64,000 nt of DNA from Verrucomicrobiota bacterium (GTDB lineage: Bacteria > Verrucomicrobiota > Verrucomicrobiia > Limisphaerales > PALSA-1396): the NCBI GenBank assembly GCA_016200005.1, contig JACQFP010000016.1, positions 33,837 through 97,836 of the forward strand, given 5' to 3'. Numbering within the stretch: the stretch's first letter is position 1; each line of letters starts with the position of its first letter. Positions 48,880-57,691 of this stretch are shown piece after piece. Under the pieces are notes generated by a model. That model saw only the letters and a program-made list of their open reading frames with translations, was not told the DNA's origin and did not search any database. The position numbers and the translations under genes are program-made.

Positions 48880-50310
48880 TCACGATTGCCGGTTTTCCTG
48901 ATTTGGATGAAGGCCGAATTGGATAAGCTTCTCGCGGACGGTGAGGCGGGAAACGCCCAGCCAGCGCGCTGCCCGGGCTTGATTGCCACGGGCCAGTTGG
49001 ATGGCTTGACTGAAAATCTCGTGCTCGGCGGCTTTCAATAAATCGGCGTGAGCATCGGACGATTCACCGCGCTCAGCCGCCGCCAGTAATTCGGCGGCGT
49101 ACTCGCGCAGGGACAGCTCCGTCACGTGGCCCAGGCTTTCAATCCGGGATATTGCGGTCCGCACATGATTGAGATCGATCGTGTAGTCCCGCGCCAGCAA
49201 CAGGACCTTGCGCACCACATTTTCCAGTTCACGCACGTTTCCCGGCCAGGCCTGCAATTGGAGGAATTGGAGCGCGTCAGGGTGTATCGAGGGCGACGCC
49301 ACGCCCAGCTCGGCGCCATACTTGTGGAGAAAATATTTGACGAGGTCGGGAATATCCTCCTTGCGCTCGCGCAACGGCGGCAGAAAGAGACTCGCGACAT
49401 TGAGTCGATAGTAAAGGTCTTCGCGAAATTGCTTTTGCTGGATCGCGCTTTCGAGGTCGCGGTGCGTCGCGGCAATCACGCGGACATCCACGGGAATGGT
49501 TTCGCGGCCGCTGAGTCGTTGCAGGCATTTCTCCTGCAACACGCGCAGGAATTTCACCTGGGTGCTCAGACTCAAGTCACCGATTTCATCGAGGAAGATC
49601 GTGCCGTGGTCTGCCTGTTCAAACCGGCCGATCCGCCGGGCGTCGGCACCGGTGAAGGCGCCGCGCTCGTGGCCGAACAATTCGCTCTCCAGCAGCGTTT
49701 CGGGAATCGCGGCACAATTGATGGCGATGAAGGGTGCGTTGGCGCGATCACTGTGTTGGTAAATGGCGCGGGCAATCAGTTCCTTGCCGGTACCGGTTTC
49801 GCCGCGAATGATTACGTTCACGGGCTTGGTCGCCAGCCGGCCGATTTCCTTGTAAATACCTTGCATGGCGCGGCTGTTGCCGACGAGGGCATCGCCAGTG
49901 AGGTTGCCAGTGCCCAACTCCACCGGCGCGGACATGAGCCGGCTGCTGGCAACGGCTTTTTCCACCAACTCGAGCAATTCCGTCATCTCAAACGGTTTGA
50001 GCAGGTAGTCGTACGCGCCGGACTTGGTGGCTTCAATGGCGGTTTGGGTGGTGCCGTGCGCCGTCATCAAGATGATGGGCAGTCGCGGTTGCGCTTCGTG
50101 CAACTTGCGGACCAACTCCAAGCCATCCAGTCCGGGCAGTTTCAAATCGGTGATCACAACCTCGAAAGTGCCCGGGCCGGCGCCGGCCAGGCCAGTGTCG
50201 CCCCGTGATTCCAGAACCACTGCATGACCTTCGTCGGCCAGCACCCGCTGCAGCATGGCGGCAAGACCGGGGTCGTCTTCGATGAGCAGGATTTTGGCGG
50301 GTGTGTTCAC
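48880..50310 (-). CDS. NtrC-family sigma-54-dependent response regulator
   Basis: 476 residues from GTG 50310. Receiver domain with phospho-acceptor Asp in VVITDLKLPG and Lys in DYLLKPFEM; AAA+ domain with Walker A GETGTGKE, the sigma-54 contact loop ERGAFTGAD, Walker B GTIFLDEIGDLSLSTQVKF and RREDL-like REDLYYRLNV; C-terminal Fis-type helix-turn-helix (ARAARWLGVSRLTVREKLIQ). It activates sigma-54 promoters when phosphorylated by its partner kinase, whose stop overlaps its start (GTGA). Confidence 0.95.
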   Translation of the reverse strand: MNTPAKILLIEDDPGLAAMLQRVLADEGHAVVLESRGDTGLAGAGPGTFEVVITDLKLPGLDGLELVRKLHEAQPRLPIILMTAHGTTQTAIEATKSGAYDYLLKPFEMTELLELVEKAVASSRLMSAPVELGTGNLTGDALVGNSRAMQGIYKEIGRLATKPVNVIIRGETGTGKELIARAIYQHSDRANAPFIAINCAAIPETLLESELFGHERGAFTGADARRIGRFEQADHGTIFLDEIGDLSLSTQVKFLRVLQEKCLQRLSGRETIPVDVRVIAATHRDLESAIQQKQFREDLYYRLNVASLFLPPLRERKEDIPDLVKYFLHKYGAELGVASPSIHPDALQFLQLQAWPGNVRELENVVRKVLLLARDYTIDLNHVRTAISRIESLGHVTELSLREYAAELLAAAERGESSDAHADLLKAAEHEIFSQAIQLARGNQARAARWLGVSRLTVREKLIQFGLHPNQENRQS

Positions 50311-51668
50311 TCGTGGTAGCGGGGCAGGACGACGCCGAAGGTTGTTCCGCGGTTCAACTGGGTCTGGTATTGGAGCGCGCCCCCGTGCTTTTCGACAATG
50401 CGGGAGGCAATGGGCAGCCCCAGACCAGTGCCGCCCTCCTTGGTGGTGAAGAAGGGATCGAAGAGGCGTTTCTCCACTTCGGGAGGAATGCCCTTGCCGG
50501 TGTCAGCCACTTCAAGGATGACCGCGTCGATCGTCCGATCCCCAAGTCGCTTGGTGTCGCAGCGCGTCCGCAAGGTCACGCCGCCGTTATGGCCGACACT
50601 GTCGGCGGCGTTTTGCACCAGATTGATCAAGACCTGTTTGATTTGCTGTGGATCGACCCGGACTTGCGCAGACGCTGAGTTCTCCAGGGCCAGGCGAATG
50701 TTCGCTTTGGCCAGTTCAGGCGACAAGAGGGCCTGAACTTCGCGCAACAATTCGTCCGCCGCGAGCGTCACCAGTTGCGGATCGGAGGGCCGCGCGAACC
50801 GGAGAAAATCTTTGACGATGCGTTCCAGTCGCCCGATTTCCTTGCTGATCAGCTCGGCGTCTGCAAATTGCGGTGTGCCGGGTTTGAACTGTTTCTGCTG
50901 CATGAAGAGGCAGGCTTTGATGGCGGTCAGCGGGTTGCGGATTTCATGCGCCACACCGGCGGCCAACATCCCCAGCGACGCGAGCTTTTCCTGGCGCTCT
51001 ATGATGGTGCGGCTTTCCACCAGCTTGAGGCGGAGCGGGGTGATCATTTCCCGGTAAACCACGGTCGCCAGCCAGGCGCCGAGCAGCAGCAGCAGAAACA
51101 ACGCGCTGAAAATCAGACTCCGCAGGTAGGCCAGAGATTTTTGGGAGTCGGCGAGGAAGCGGTTGAGGGATTCGCCATGCGCGTTGGCCAACTGGTAAAC
51201 CAGTTCGATGAGCCGTTGCGACTTGCCTTCAACATTCTCAAAACCCGCCAGAGGGGACTCCGCGAGCGAGGATTTGGTTTCGATGGTATGCATCAAATTG
51301 GTCGCCGCGGAAAAGTAATAGTCATAGGCGGCATTGATCTGGTCGAGAATTTCTCCTTCGCTCGTTGAAGTCAAGTTGGGTCGTTGGACGTCGATCCACG
51401 TGTCCAGTTTCTTCCATTCCTGCAGGAATTGGTCGCGGTCAGCCGAGTCGCGGTGAATTTCATAACGCAACAGCCGATAATCCAGTTCATTCAGGCTGGC
51501 GCGGAATTGGTCGGCGATCTGGAAGCTTTCAATCTGCACCCGGGTCAGCCGCTCACGCAGGAGCTGGACCTGCCGCCAGGTCGTGTGGGCCGCCCAGCCC
51601 ATCAGCAGCGCGACCAGGACGATCGCCAGCGCAAAAGTCCCCACACGAAAATAGGTGCGCCGGTTCAT
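50307..51668 (-). CDS. Sensor histidine kinase paired with the NtrC-type regulator
   Basis: 453 residues from ATG 51668 (MNRRTYFRVGTFALAIVLVA). Two membrane helices (FALAIVLVALLMGWAAH and IFSALFLLLLLGAWLATVV) enclose a helical periplasmic sensor of about 170 residues with two long helices, no known ligand domain. The HisKA box is MLAAGVAHEIRNPLTAIK, followed by the ATPase motifs QVLINLVQNAADSV (N box), VADTGKGIPPEV (G1) and KEGGTGLGLPIASRIVEKHG (G2). It overlaps the regulator gene by a GTGA junction. Confidence 0.95.
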   Translation of the reverse strand: MNRRTYFRVGTFALAIVLVALLMGWAAHTTWRQVQLLRERLTRVQIESFQIADQFRASLNELDYRLLRYEIHRDSADRDQFLQEWKKLDTWIDVQRPNLTSTSEGEILDQINAAYDYYFSAATNLMHTIETKSSLAESPLAGFENVEGKSQRLIELVYQLANAHGESLNRFLADSQKSLAYLRSLIFSALFLLLLLGAWLATVVYREMITPLRLKLVESRTIIERQEKLASLGMLAAGVAHEIRNPLTAIKACLFMQQKQFKPGTPQFADAELISKEIGRLERIVKDFLRFARPSDPQLVTLAADELLREVQALLSPELAKANIRLALENSASAQVRVDPQQIKQVLINLVQNAADSVGHNGGVTLRTRCDTKRLGDRTIDAVILEVADTGKGIPPEVEKRLFDPFFTTKEGGTGLGLPIASRIVEKHGGALQYQTQLNRGTTFGVVLPRYHE

Positions 51669-52224
51669 GAAGTGGTAAGCCAATTGCCAGGCCTGTATGG
51701 CAGGTTATCCATCAACGCTGTGCTGCAACTGCATTGAGTGACGTAACTCGTTGCAAAAGACCCCGGCGGGGGTTTGGCCGAGCGATGGCACGAGTCCAGC
51801 TAAGTTCTGATCGATGTTCGTCAGCCAACACCATGAAAATTGAGTCATGCTCCAATATGTTTTCACAATCGTGCGTTTTGCCGCCGCGTTTCCGGTCGGT
51901 TTACTTTTCGACAGCCGGTGGGTGGCCCGCGTTCAGGAGCTTTTGCGCCGGCGTGAGAAGTGCGAACCCGTCGAGCCGGCCGCGACCAGACAAGCCTTTG
52001 CCGGTGGTGAGACTGAAGCAAGGAGAACGAATCAGTTCTTCTATGGAGGAAGGGGGACGGAACACTCGCCTGAAGAAGCACAGTCCCGCTGGCGAAACAA
52101 AAACCGGACAGGCAACCCGAACCTGGACGGTTGTGAAACCGCGCCTGTGGCTGCTGCTCCTGGCAGCCACAGGTGACGCGGTTTTAAGCGTCGCCTGCGT
52201 TTCACTTGATGCCGTGGCTCCGTT
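51669..52224. other. 556-bp region without a recognised gene
   Basis: Between the divergent kinase gene and the plus-strand receiver gene. A frame 51734-52228 is open, but it overlaps the receiver start, shows no family pattern, and its hydrophobic end (RLWLLLLAATGDAVL) is the translated hairpin at 52136-52184. Promoters for both genes should lie here; none could be placed by eye. Confidence 0.6.
52136..52185 (+). terminator. Terminator-like hairpin in front of the receiver gene
   Basis: AAACCGCG and CGCGGTTT close an outer stem; inside, CCTGTGGCTGC pairs with GCAGCCACAGG over a loop of eight bases. A T-run (TTTT) follows at once. The hairpin lies 40 bp upstream of the receiver ATG, so it could be a transcription attenuator, or a terminator for a transcript from upstream, or another palindromic repeat. 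Confidence 0.5.
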
Positions 52225-52671
52225 ATGAAAGAGAAGATCCTGCTGGTGGATGACGACCCGTCCGTCCGGGAAATGCTTTCCCGCGTTCTGAGGGCAGAGG
52301 ACTATCTGGTGCTTCCTGCGGCTGACGGAGGCGAAGCCTTGAAGATCGCGGCGGCGACGGAGATCGATCTCGCGTTGCTCGACTTGAATATGCCGGTTCG
52401 CGACGGCTGGGACACATTCGAACGGTTGACCTCGGACAATCCCTGGATTCCCATCATAATTATCACCGCCCGCACTAACCAGCTTTTCCCGGCGCTCGCC
52501 TCGGGTGCCGGCGCATTGATGGAAAAGCCGCTGGACCTGCCCAAATTACTCCAGACCATTGCGGATCTCCTTTCCGAGCCGCGCGAAGTCCGACTTGCCC
52601 GGATGACCGGCCGGCCAGCCGCATTCCGATATCTGCCATCCAAGGAAACACACCCCAAGACAATCTCCTGA
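52225..52671 (+). CDS. Single-domain response regulator
   Basis: 148 residues from ATG 52225. A receiver domain only: acidic pocket LLVDDDPSVREML, phospho-acceptor Asp in LALLDLNMPVRDGWD, conserved Thr in IIIITARTNQL and Lys in GALMEKPLDLPKLL. The C-terminal 40 residues (EVRLARMTGRPAAFRYLPSK) carry no output domain. No kinase gene is on this strand nearby; the divergent NtrC/kinase pair is a possible but unproven source of phosphate. Confidence 0.88.
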   Translation: MKEKILLVDDDPSVREMLSRVLRAEDYLVLPAADGGEALKIAAATEIDLALLDLNMPVRDGWDTFERLTSDNPWIPIIIITARTNQLFPALASGAGALMEKPLDLPKLLQTIADLLSEPREVRLARMTGRPAAFRYLPSKETHPKTIS

Positions 52672-52937
52672 AAAAACCGCACCACGCGCAGCCAATGAAC
52701 CCATCGACCGATGGAGCGGAACTACAGTTCTGCACCACAACATGAGAAAATTCATTCACCTATCGGAATGGAATGAGTCAAGTTACGCGTGCCACATTGA
52801 TCTTGAAACCAGAGCGCGTCGAACCCCCTCGGACCTGCCGACCGACTCCCACGTCCGTCCATCTGGTTCACTCGTGCAACGCACTCGCAACGGCGAACTC
52901 AGAACGCCCTCCAACACTCAACTGGACAGTGCTCGTG

Positions 52938-53882
52938 TCAGGCAGCGACCGCTGCGGATTGAGTTTTTCGAAAATAACCCTGCTTCCAGCCTTCATGCGA
53001 GCACCCAGCCGGGAGAAATGTCCGCGTCAAGCGCAATGCGCGATTGCACGTCACACCACCCGACGCAGTGACGCAACCGACACCAAGCCGCCGCGCGGCG
53101 GCGATGGTCTTTGTGACGAGCACTTCCACGATGGCGGCTTGAACACTGGCGCAAAGGTCGCGCAGGCGTTGTCCGTCCTTCAGGACCTCCGGATGATCGC
53201 GCAGGAAATAGCGCACCGACGTTTTCAATCCGCTGAAACTGAAGTCATCGTTCGGGTCATTCATCATTGGCCGCGGAAAGAAAAACACCTTGGGATTTCC
53301 CTGCCCGGCCAACCGGTCGATCTCCGGCCCGCCGGGGTAAGGCAGACCGATGAGCTTGCCAACTTTGTCAAAACATTCCCCGGCGGCATCGTCCATCGTC
53401 GAACCCAACAACCGATGCTGCAACTCAGACTCGACGTGGACCAGCATCGTGTGACCGCCACTGACAATGAGCGCAACATTGGGTTGAAACGATACAAAGT
53501 CAGCCGTGGGCGGATCACCAGTGATCCAGGGCGAGTACAGATGCGCCTCGTGATGGTGAATGCCGAGAAACGGTTTACGCAGCGCGAAGGCCAGCGCTTG
53601 CGCCGCCTTGAACCCAATCAACAACGCGCTGGGAAGACCGGGGCCCTGCGTGGCGGCGACTGCTTCGAGTTGATGCGGCAGCAGGTGCGCAGCGCGCAAC
53701 GCGGCCTGGCTGACAGGCATCAAATTGCGGAGATGTTCGCGCGCGGCCAGCTCCGGCACGACCCCGCCGTATTCCGTGTGAAGCTGAATTTGCGACGAAA
53801 CCAGATTGGACAAAGCCCGCCCATCTCGCACAACCGCCACGCTGGTTTCATCGCAGGAAGTTTCGACGGCAAGCAAGGTCAT
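52938..53882 (-). CDS. tsaD: tRNA threonylcarbamoyladenosine biosynthesis protein TsaD, C-terminally truncated
   Basis: 314 residues starting MTLLAVETSCDETSVAVVRD. Conserved parts are normal: HTEYGGVVPELAAREHLRNL, the metal-binding HHHEAHLYSPW, LIVSGGHTMLV, GKLIGLPYPGGPEIDRLA and FSFSGLKTSVRYF. After ASGGVTCNRALR the sequence becomes unrelated (LTRTFLPAGCSHEGWKQGYF) and stops. The C-terminal motif CTDNAAM, whose Asp binds the active-site metal, is absent, as are about 40 residues. No frame in the next 300 bp restores it. TsaD makes t6A37 on ANN-decoding tRNAs with TsaB/E/C, usually essential, so a second copy or a sequence error should be considered. Confidence 0.85.
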   Translation of the reverse strand: MTLLAVETSCDETSVAVVRDGRALSNLVSSQIQLHTEYGGVVPELAAREHLRNLMPVSQAALRAAHLLPHQLEAVAATQGPGLPSALLIGFKAAQALAFALRKPFLGIHHHEAHLYSPWITGDPPTADFVSFQPNVALIVSGGHTMLVHVESELQHRLLGSTMDDAAGECFDKVGKLIGLPYPGGPEIDRLAGQGNPKVFFFPRPMMNDPNDDFSFSGLKTSVRYFLRDHPEVLKDGQRLRDLCASVQAAIVEVLVTKTIAAARRLGVGCVTASGGVTCNRALRLTRTFLPAGCSHEGWKQGYFRKTQSAAVAA

Positions 53883-53958
53883 GGCGGCAGTGAATGATGA
53901 ATATAGACTGACGAACTGGAAATGCCCAGTCGCTCTGGAAGAATCCGGATTTCGAAAT

Positions 53959-55293
53959 CTACTTGCCCGCGATTTTTTCCGCGGCTTTCTGCGTCACTTC
54001 ATTCCCGATGGAAGCGCGGTGGGTGTAAAGCGTGATGCCCTTGAGCAAATCCATCGCGCGATCAAACTGAATGTCGCGGGCGTTCTTGACCCGTTCACGG
54101 TCTTTTTCGTCCAAAAATTCCAAGCCGCCTGGCGAACGCTTGAGGGAGGCATCGCGCTCCTCGTCATCAGACATCGGCACAATGATATCCGGTGTGATGC
54201 CTTGCTCGTGAATGACTTTGTGGGCGGGCGTGTAATATTTTGCGGTGGTCAGGCGCAACGCCGAACCGTCCTGCAGCGGCAGAATGCTTTGCACCGAGCC
54301 TTTGCCGAAAGTTTTTTCGCCCAGCACCACGGCGCGTTTCAAATCCTGCAAACACCCGGCGACGATTTCCGAGGCGCTGGCGCTGCCATAATTGACCAGG
54401 ATCACCATTGGCATGTTGTGGAGCTCATCACCTTTGCCGGAGGCGTGGCGCTTGGAGGTCTGGGCGGCATTGCGCCCTTCGGTCGTCACCACGAGTTCAC
54501 CGCGCGGCAGGAATTTCTCACACACGGCCACAGCCTGGTCCAGCAGGCCGCCGGGATTGCCCCGCAAATCCAGCATCAAAGATTCCATGCCTTGCGACTG
54601 GAGTTTTTTCAAGGCGACTTCGAGATCATCCGCGGTTTTTTCCCCGAACTGGACCAGGCGGACATAGCCGACCTTGTTTTCGCCGATGGGGAAGTCGCGT
54701 TTGCCATTGATGTCCTTGACCATGTCCACCTTGATGATCGCCCGCGTGAGCTTCAGTTCTTTCACCAAGCCGGAAGAGGGCCGCAGAATTGTGACAGTGA
54801 CCTGGGTGTCCGGCTCGCCGCGCAGAGTTTTAACCGCGTCCTGCAAACTCATTTTTTCCGCGCTCTTGCCGTCGATCTTGATGATGCGGTCGCCGGTCAG
54901 AATGCCAGCTTTGTAACCGGGCGTGTCCTCCATGGGCGCGACGACGGTGACGAAATTGTCCTTCATGGAAATTACGATGCCCAGGCCGCCGAACGCGCCT
55001 TGCGTGTCGTTCTGCAACTCCTTGTATTTTTCCGGATCCATGAATTCGCTGTGCGGATCCAGGGTGTTGATCATTCCCTTCAACGCGCCATAAACCAGGT
55101 CCTGGTACGTGATCTTGCCGCCATCGACATAGTCCTTGCGCACTTTTTCCATCACATAGGAAAAAAGCTCCAGGCTCGGATAGGCCACATCCTTTTCGGC
55201 CGCCTGCGCGGAATAAAAATAAATGCGCGCGCCCACCAGAAGATTCAGGCCGAGCGCAACGACCAGCATCCCGTATAAAATGCGTCTTTTCAT
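53959..55293 (-). CDS. C-terminal processing peptidase (S41, CtpA-type)
   Basis: 444 residues starting MKRRILYGMLVVALGLNLLV, a signal anchor. Order: N-terminal helical region, PDZ domain (GGLGIVISMKDNFVTVVAPM, GDRIIKIDGKSAEKMSLQDA), then the S41 catalytic core with VGYVRLVQFGEKTADDLEVA, LRGNPGGLLDQAVAV and the catalytic Ser in NYGSASASEIVAGCLQD, followed by the catalytic Lys in GEKTFGKGSVQSILPL. It degrades or processes proteins in the periplasm. It lies 95 bp upstream on the minus strand from ispD, not overlapping. Confidence 0.94.
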   Translation of the reverse strand: MKRRILYGMLVVALGLNLLVGARIYFYSAQAAEKDVAYPSLELFSYVMEKVRKDYVDGGKITYQDLVYGALKGMINTLDPHSEFMDPEKYKELQNDTQGAFGGLGIVISMKDNFVTVVAPMEDTPGYKAGILTGDRIIKIDGKSAEKMSLQDAVKTLRGEPDTQVTVTILRPSSGLVKELKLTRAIIKVDMVKDINGKRDFPIGENKVGYVRLVQFGEKTADDLEVALKKLQSQGMESLMLDLRGNPGGLLDQAVAVCEKFLPRGELVVTTEGRNAAQTSKRHASGKGDELHNMPMVILVNYGSASASEIVAGCLQDLKRAVVLGEKTFGKGSVQSILPLQDGSALRLTTAKYYTPAHKVIHEQGITPDIIVPMSDDEERDASLKRSPGGLEFLDEKDRERVKNARDIQFDRAMDLLKGITLYTHRASIGNEVTQKAAEKIAGK

Positions 55294-55387
55294 ATCAGTT
55301 AGAATTCACCGCTGGCAGACCATAAATCCACAACCCCCGATTGGCAAGGATGGTCTGCGCTTCTGGGCGGGAAGATTTGGGAAGCCG

Positions 55388-56071
55388 TCAGTGGGAACGC
55401 TTCAACAGCAGCTCAATGTAGGGCAAATCCTCCGGCACAGTCACTTTGGGATTGGGACGCGGACTGGTAACAAGTCTCACCGGCTGGCCAATCAACTCAC
55501 ACGCCGCGGTGTCGTCTGTCACCCGTAATTCTCTTTCCCTCACGGCCGACAACGCCCGACGGATTACGTCCACGCGAAACGTCTGCGGCGTCTGCACCGC
55601 CCAGAGGCGCGCACGATCCAGCGTGCGCGTCACCGACCGGCCATCATCGGATTCCTTGATCGTGTCCGTCACGGGTTGGGCCGCCACCGCGGCACCGGTT
55701 TCACGGGCCGCCTTGATGGTCGCTTCGATGACTGCTTCGTCGGTACAGGGACGCGCCGCATCCTGAATGGCGACGATTTCCGTTGCTGCGGACAATGCCT
55801 GCAACCCGTTCCAGACCGAGTCCTGTCGTTCCGCGCCTCCGACAACGAACTTGTATGGTTTTGCCAAACCAAATTTTGCCGCCAAACCCGCGAATGTTGA
55901 TTGCATTCCCTCGCGGACGACCAGAACGATTTCATCAATGCACTTCGCTTCGGCAAAACATAGCCAGGTGTGAACCACGACGGGACGCCCGGCCACTTCC
56001 AGAAACAGTTTGTCCGTGCTCGACCCCATGCGGACGCCCTTGCCCGCGGCAACGATGATGGCGGATACCAT
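55388..56071 (-). CDS. ispD: 2-C-methyl-D-erythritol 4-phosphate cytidylyltransferase
   Basis: 227 residues (MVSAIIVAAGKGVRMGSSTD). The nucleotide-binding start IVAAGKGVRMGSSTDKLFLE, GGAERQDSVWNGLQAL, VAIQDAARPCTDEAVIEATI and the C-terminal VTDDTAACELIGQPVRLV are the IspD pattern. It makes CDP-methylerythritol in the MEP route to isoprenoids. The ispF partner is not adjacent. Its stop is 95 bp before the start of the CtpA gene on the same strand. Confidence 0.95.
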   Translation of the reverse strand: MVSAIIVAAGKGVRMGSSTDKLFLEVAGRPVVVHTWLCFAEAKCIDEIVLVVREGMQSTFAGLAAKFGLAKPYKFVVGGAERQDSVWNGLQALSAATEIVAIQDAARPCTDEAVIEATIKAARETGAAVAAQPVTDTIKESDDGRSVTRTLDRARLWAVQTPQTFRVDVIRRALSAVRERELRVTDDTAACELIGQPVRLVTSPRPNPKVTVPEDLPYIELLLKRSH

Positions 56072-56114
56072 GAGGTTCTTTTACCGGGACAAGCGGCGCG
56101 AGTCGAGTGCTTGT

Positions 56115-56194
56115 GGGATTAGGTGAATGCCGGGCCGCACTTACTCCAACTGGACATCGACGCCTCGCGAAGTCGGTCGACGCTACCTAATCCC
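56115..56194. repeat. Inverted repeat overlapping the end of the pseudopilin gene
   Basis: GGGATTAGGT (56115-56124) and ACCTAATCCC (56185-56194) are perfect 10-bp inverted repeats 60 bp apart. The right arm contains the stop codon of the restored pseudopilin frame (56187-56189). It may be another palindromic repeat element or the terminator region of the gene. Confidence 0.65.
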
Positions 56195-57114
56195 CCGTCT
56201 TTATAGACCACATGCCCCTCCGCAGGCCGAGATCGGGTGTGGTCTTGCTGGGCTTGAGGAGTTCCACATGACTATCGACAAACAGGTAATTGAACTTGCC
56301 GTTATGAAATTTTTCGGCCGGGGGCGTAGAAATAGGGAGGTGAATAAACCGGTGCTGCCCCCGAGGCCATTTGGTCCGCAGCGTTTACGACGTCATGTCT
56401 TTCGCCCCCAAGCACGTTGTTAACATGGATATGTTCTGTCAGCTCATTAGTTGCCGATGGAGCCATGATTATATTCACCTTGATGGCCGCTTGATGAGAA
56501 GGTCGTGGGTTGGCAGGAGAACCGTCGCCAATACTGTTATCTTCTTTATTCCAAAACGGCGAGATCGGTGAGAAGTTTAAACCAATCCCGGTTTGACTGT
56601 CCGACGATGGCGGCCAGGGCACAGAGCCAGGTTCATCGGTTTTCCCCCTGGCATCCATGTACCGCGGCATAGAGTAACTCCGACGATGCACCGGGAGAGG
56701 GGGTGGGAGAACCTCAGGCCGAGGTGAAAGGTCGGACGGGCATTTCAGCACAGGTATATCTTTCCATTCATTCATGTAGCGAACTGGATTCCAAAGTTGC
56801 TCCTCCGTTAGTTTGCCGCCAAGGTATTGGTTGAGAAGGCTGTCCCAGGTCATGTGGCGGGAGTCAACCTTCGTAGGAAGCTTCATTCTGATTCCAGCGT
56901 ATGGGAGCTTGTCGCTGTTATCACCTTGATACATAGTCATGGCAATACCCAACTGCTTAAGATTGTTCAGACAGACGATCTCATTCGTCTTCTTCTTCGC
57001 CCGGCTAAGGGTCGGCATGATCAATGCCGCGAGAATCCCGATAATGGCAATAACGACGAGGAGTTCAACAAGCGTAAAAGCTCCGACCTTCGATTTACAG
57101 ACTCGCGGTTTCAT
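56187..57114 (-). pseudogene. Type II-secretion-like pseudopilin (DUF1559/H-X9-DG type) with a frameshift
   Basis: Starts at ATG 57114. Prepilin leader SKVGAFTLVELLVVIAIIGI with the cleavage site before F-T-L-V-E and a long hydrophobic helix, then CLNNLKQLGIAMTMYQGDN. The frame stops at 56302 after FYAPGRKIS. The other frame continues with EKFHNGKFNYLFVDSHVELL and ends in a stop at 56187, which is the conserved end of this family. The whole span is 928 bp, one base over a multiple of three, and a GGGGG run lies at the join (56330-56334). So one base is inserted: a real frameshift or a sequencing error. Confidence 0.85.
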
Positions 57115-57326
57115 TGTTTCTTTCTTGTGCCCAACCTGGGCTTTTGTCTTTTCAAACAAATCTCATCATTCAGCCAGAGTCTCGCGAATGAAGGGGCGAA
57201 CGCTAAACGCCAACCTCTATCTACCAACGCAGTCGGTCAACAAACTGAAACTTTCCACAAAGAAAATGTTGACTAGCCGGCAGCGCAATCGCCGCACGCG
57301 TTGACAACTCAGGTCGTGGATGGCCG

Positions 57327-57476
57327 TCACCTCCTGCTGTTCGCCTCATACACACGTAAAAACGATTTCACGTCCGCCTGCGCTTTCCGCCACTGATACT
57401 GTAAAAGCGCATAGCTGCCGATGAGCAAGTATGCCAGAATGACTTTCATGAGCTCGTCCGCTGTTTGCGGCGACAT
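57327..57476 (-). CDS. Possible small membrane protein
   Basis: About 49 residues from ATG 57476 (MSPQTADELMKVILAYLLIG). One hydrophobic helix (VILAYLLIGSYALLQY) followed by a charged tail (QWRKAQADVKSFLRVYEANS). The frame extends upstream to 57575 but the added part has no pattern. It lies in a 577-bp gap (57115-57691) that holds no other recognised gene. Composition is plausible for a real gene, but no family was recognised. Confidence 0.3.
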   Translation of the reverse strand: MSPQTADELMKVILAYLLIGSYALLQYQWRKAQADVKSFLRVYEANSRR

Positions 57477-57691
57477 ATGCAGCGCGTCCGTGAGATGGCC
57501 CAGGCAGGTGTCCGCGCGGACAAAGCGGGTGTGGCGCTGCGACAAAGTGATTGTCAGGGCGACTGGTGCGGACAAACTGTCCGATTACGATTTTGGCGAG
57601 GCAGGATTTGTTGGACTGGACTTTCATGCCGTCGTCTGTCCCAGCTGCGGTTTTAGCTTGTTTTTATGCCAAGAAATGAATTAATGAGCAA

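Noticed and set aside
51734..52228. A 164-residue plus-strand frame with a hydrophobic end
   Set aside because: The hydrophobic part is a translated hairpin, the frame overlaps the receiver start and no family was recognised.
52742..53071. A 109-residue plus-strand frame before tsaD
   Set aside because: Low-complexity composition, no domain, and it overlaps the truncated end of tsaD; probably not coding.
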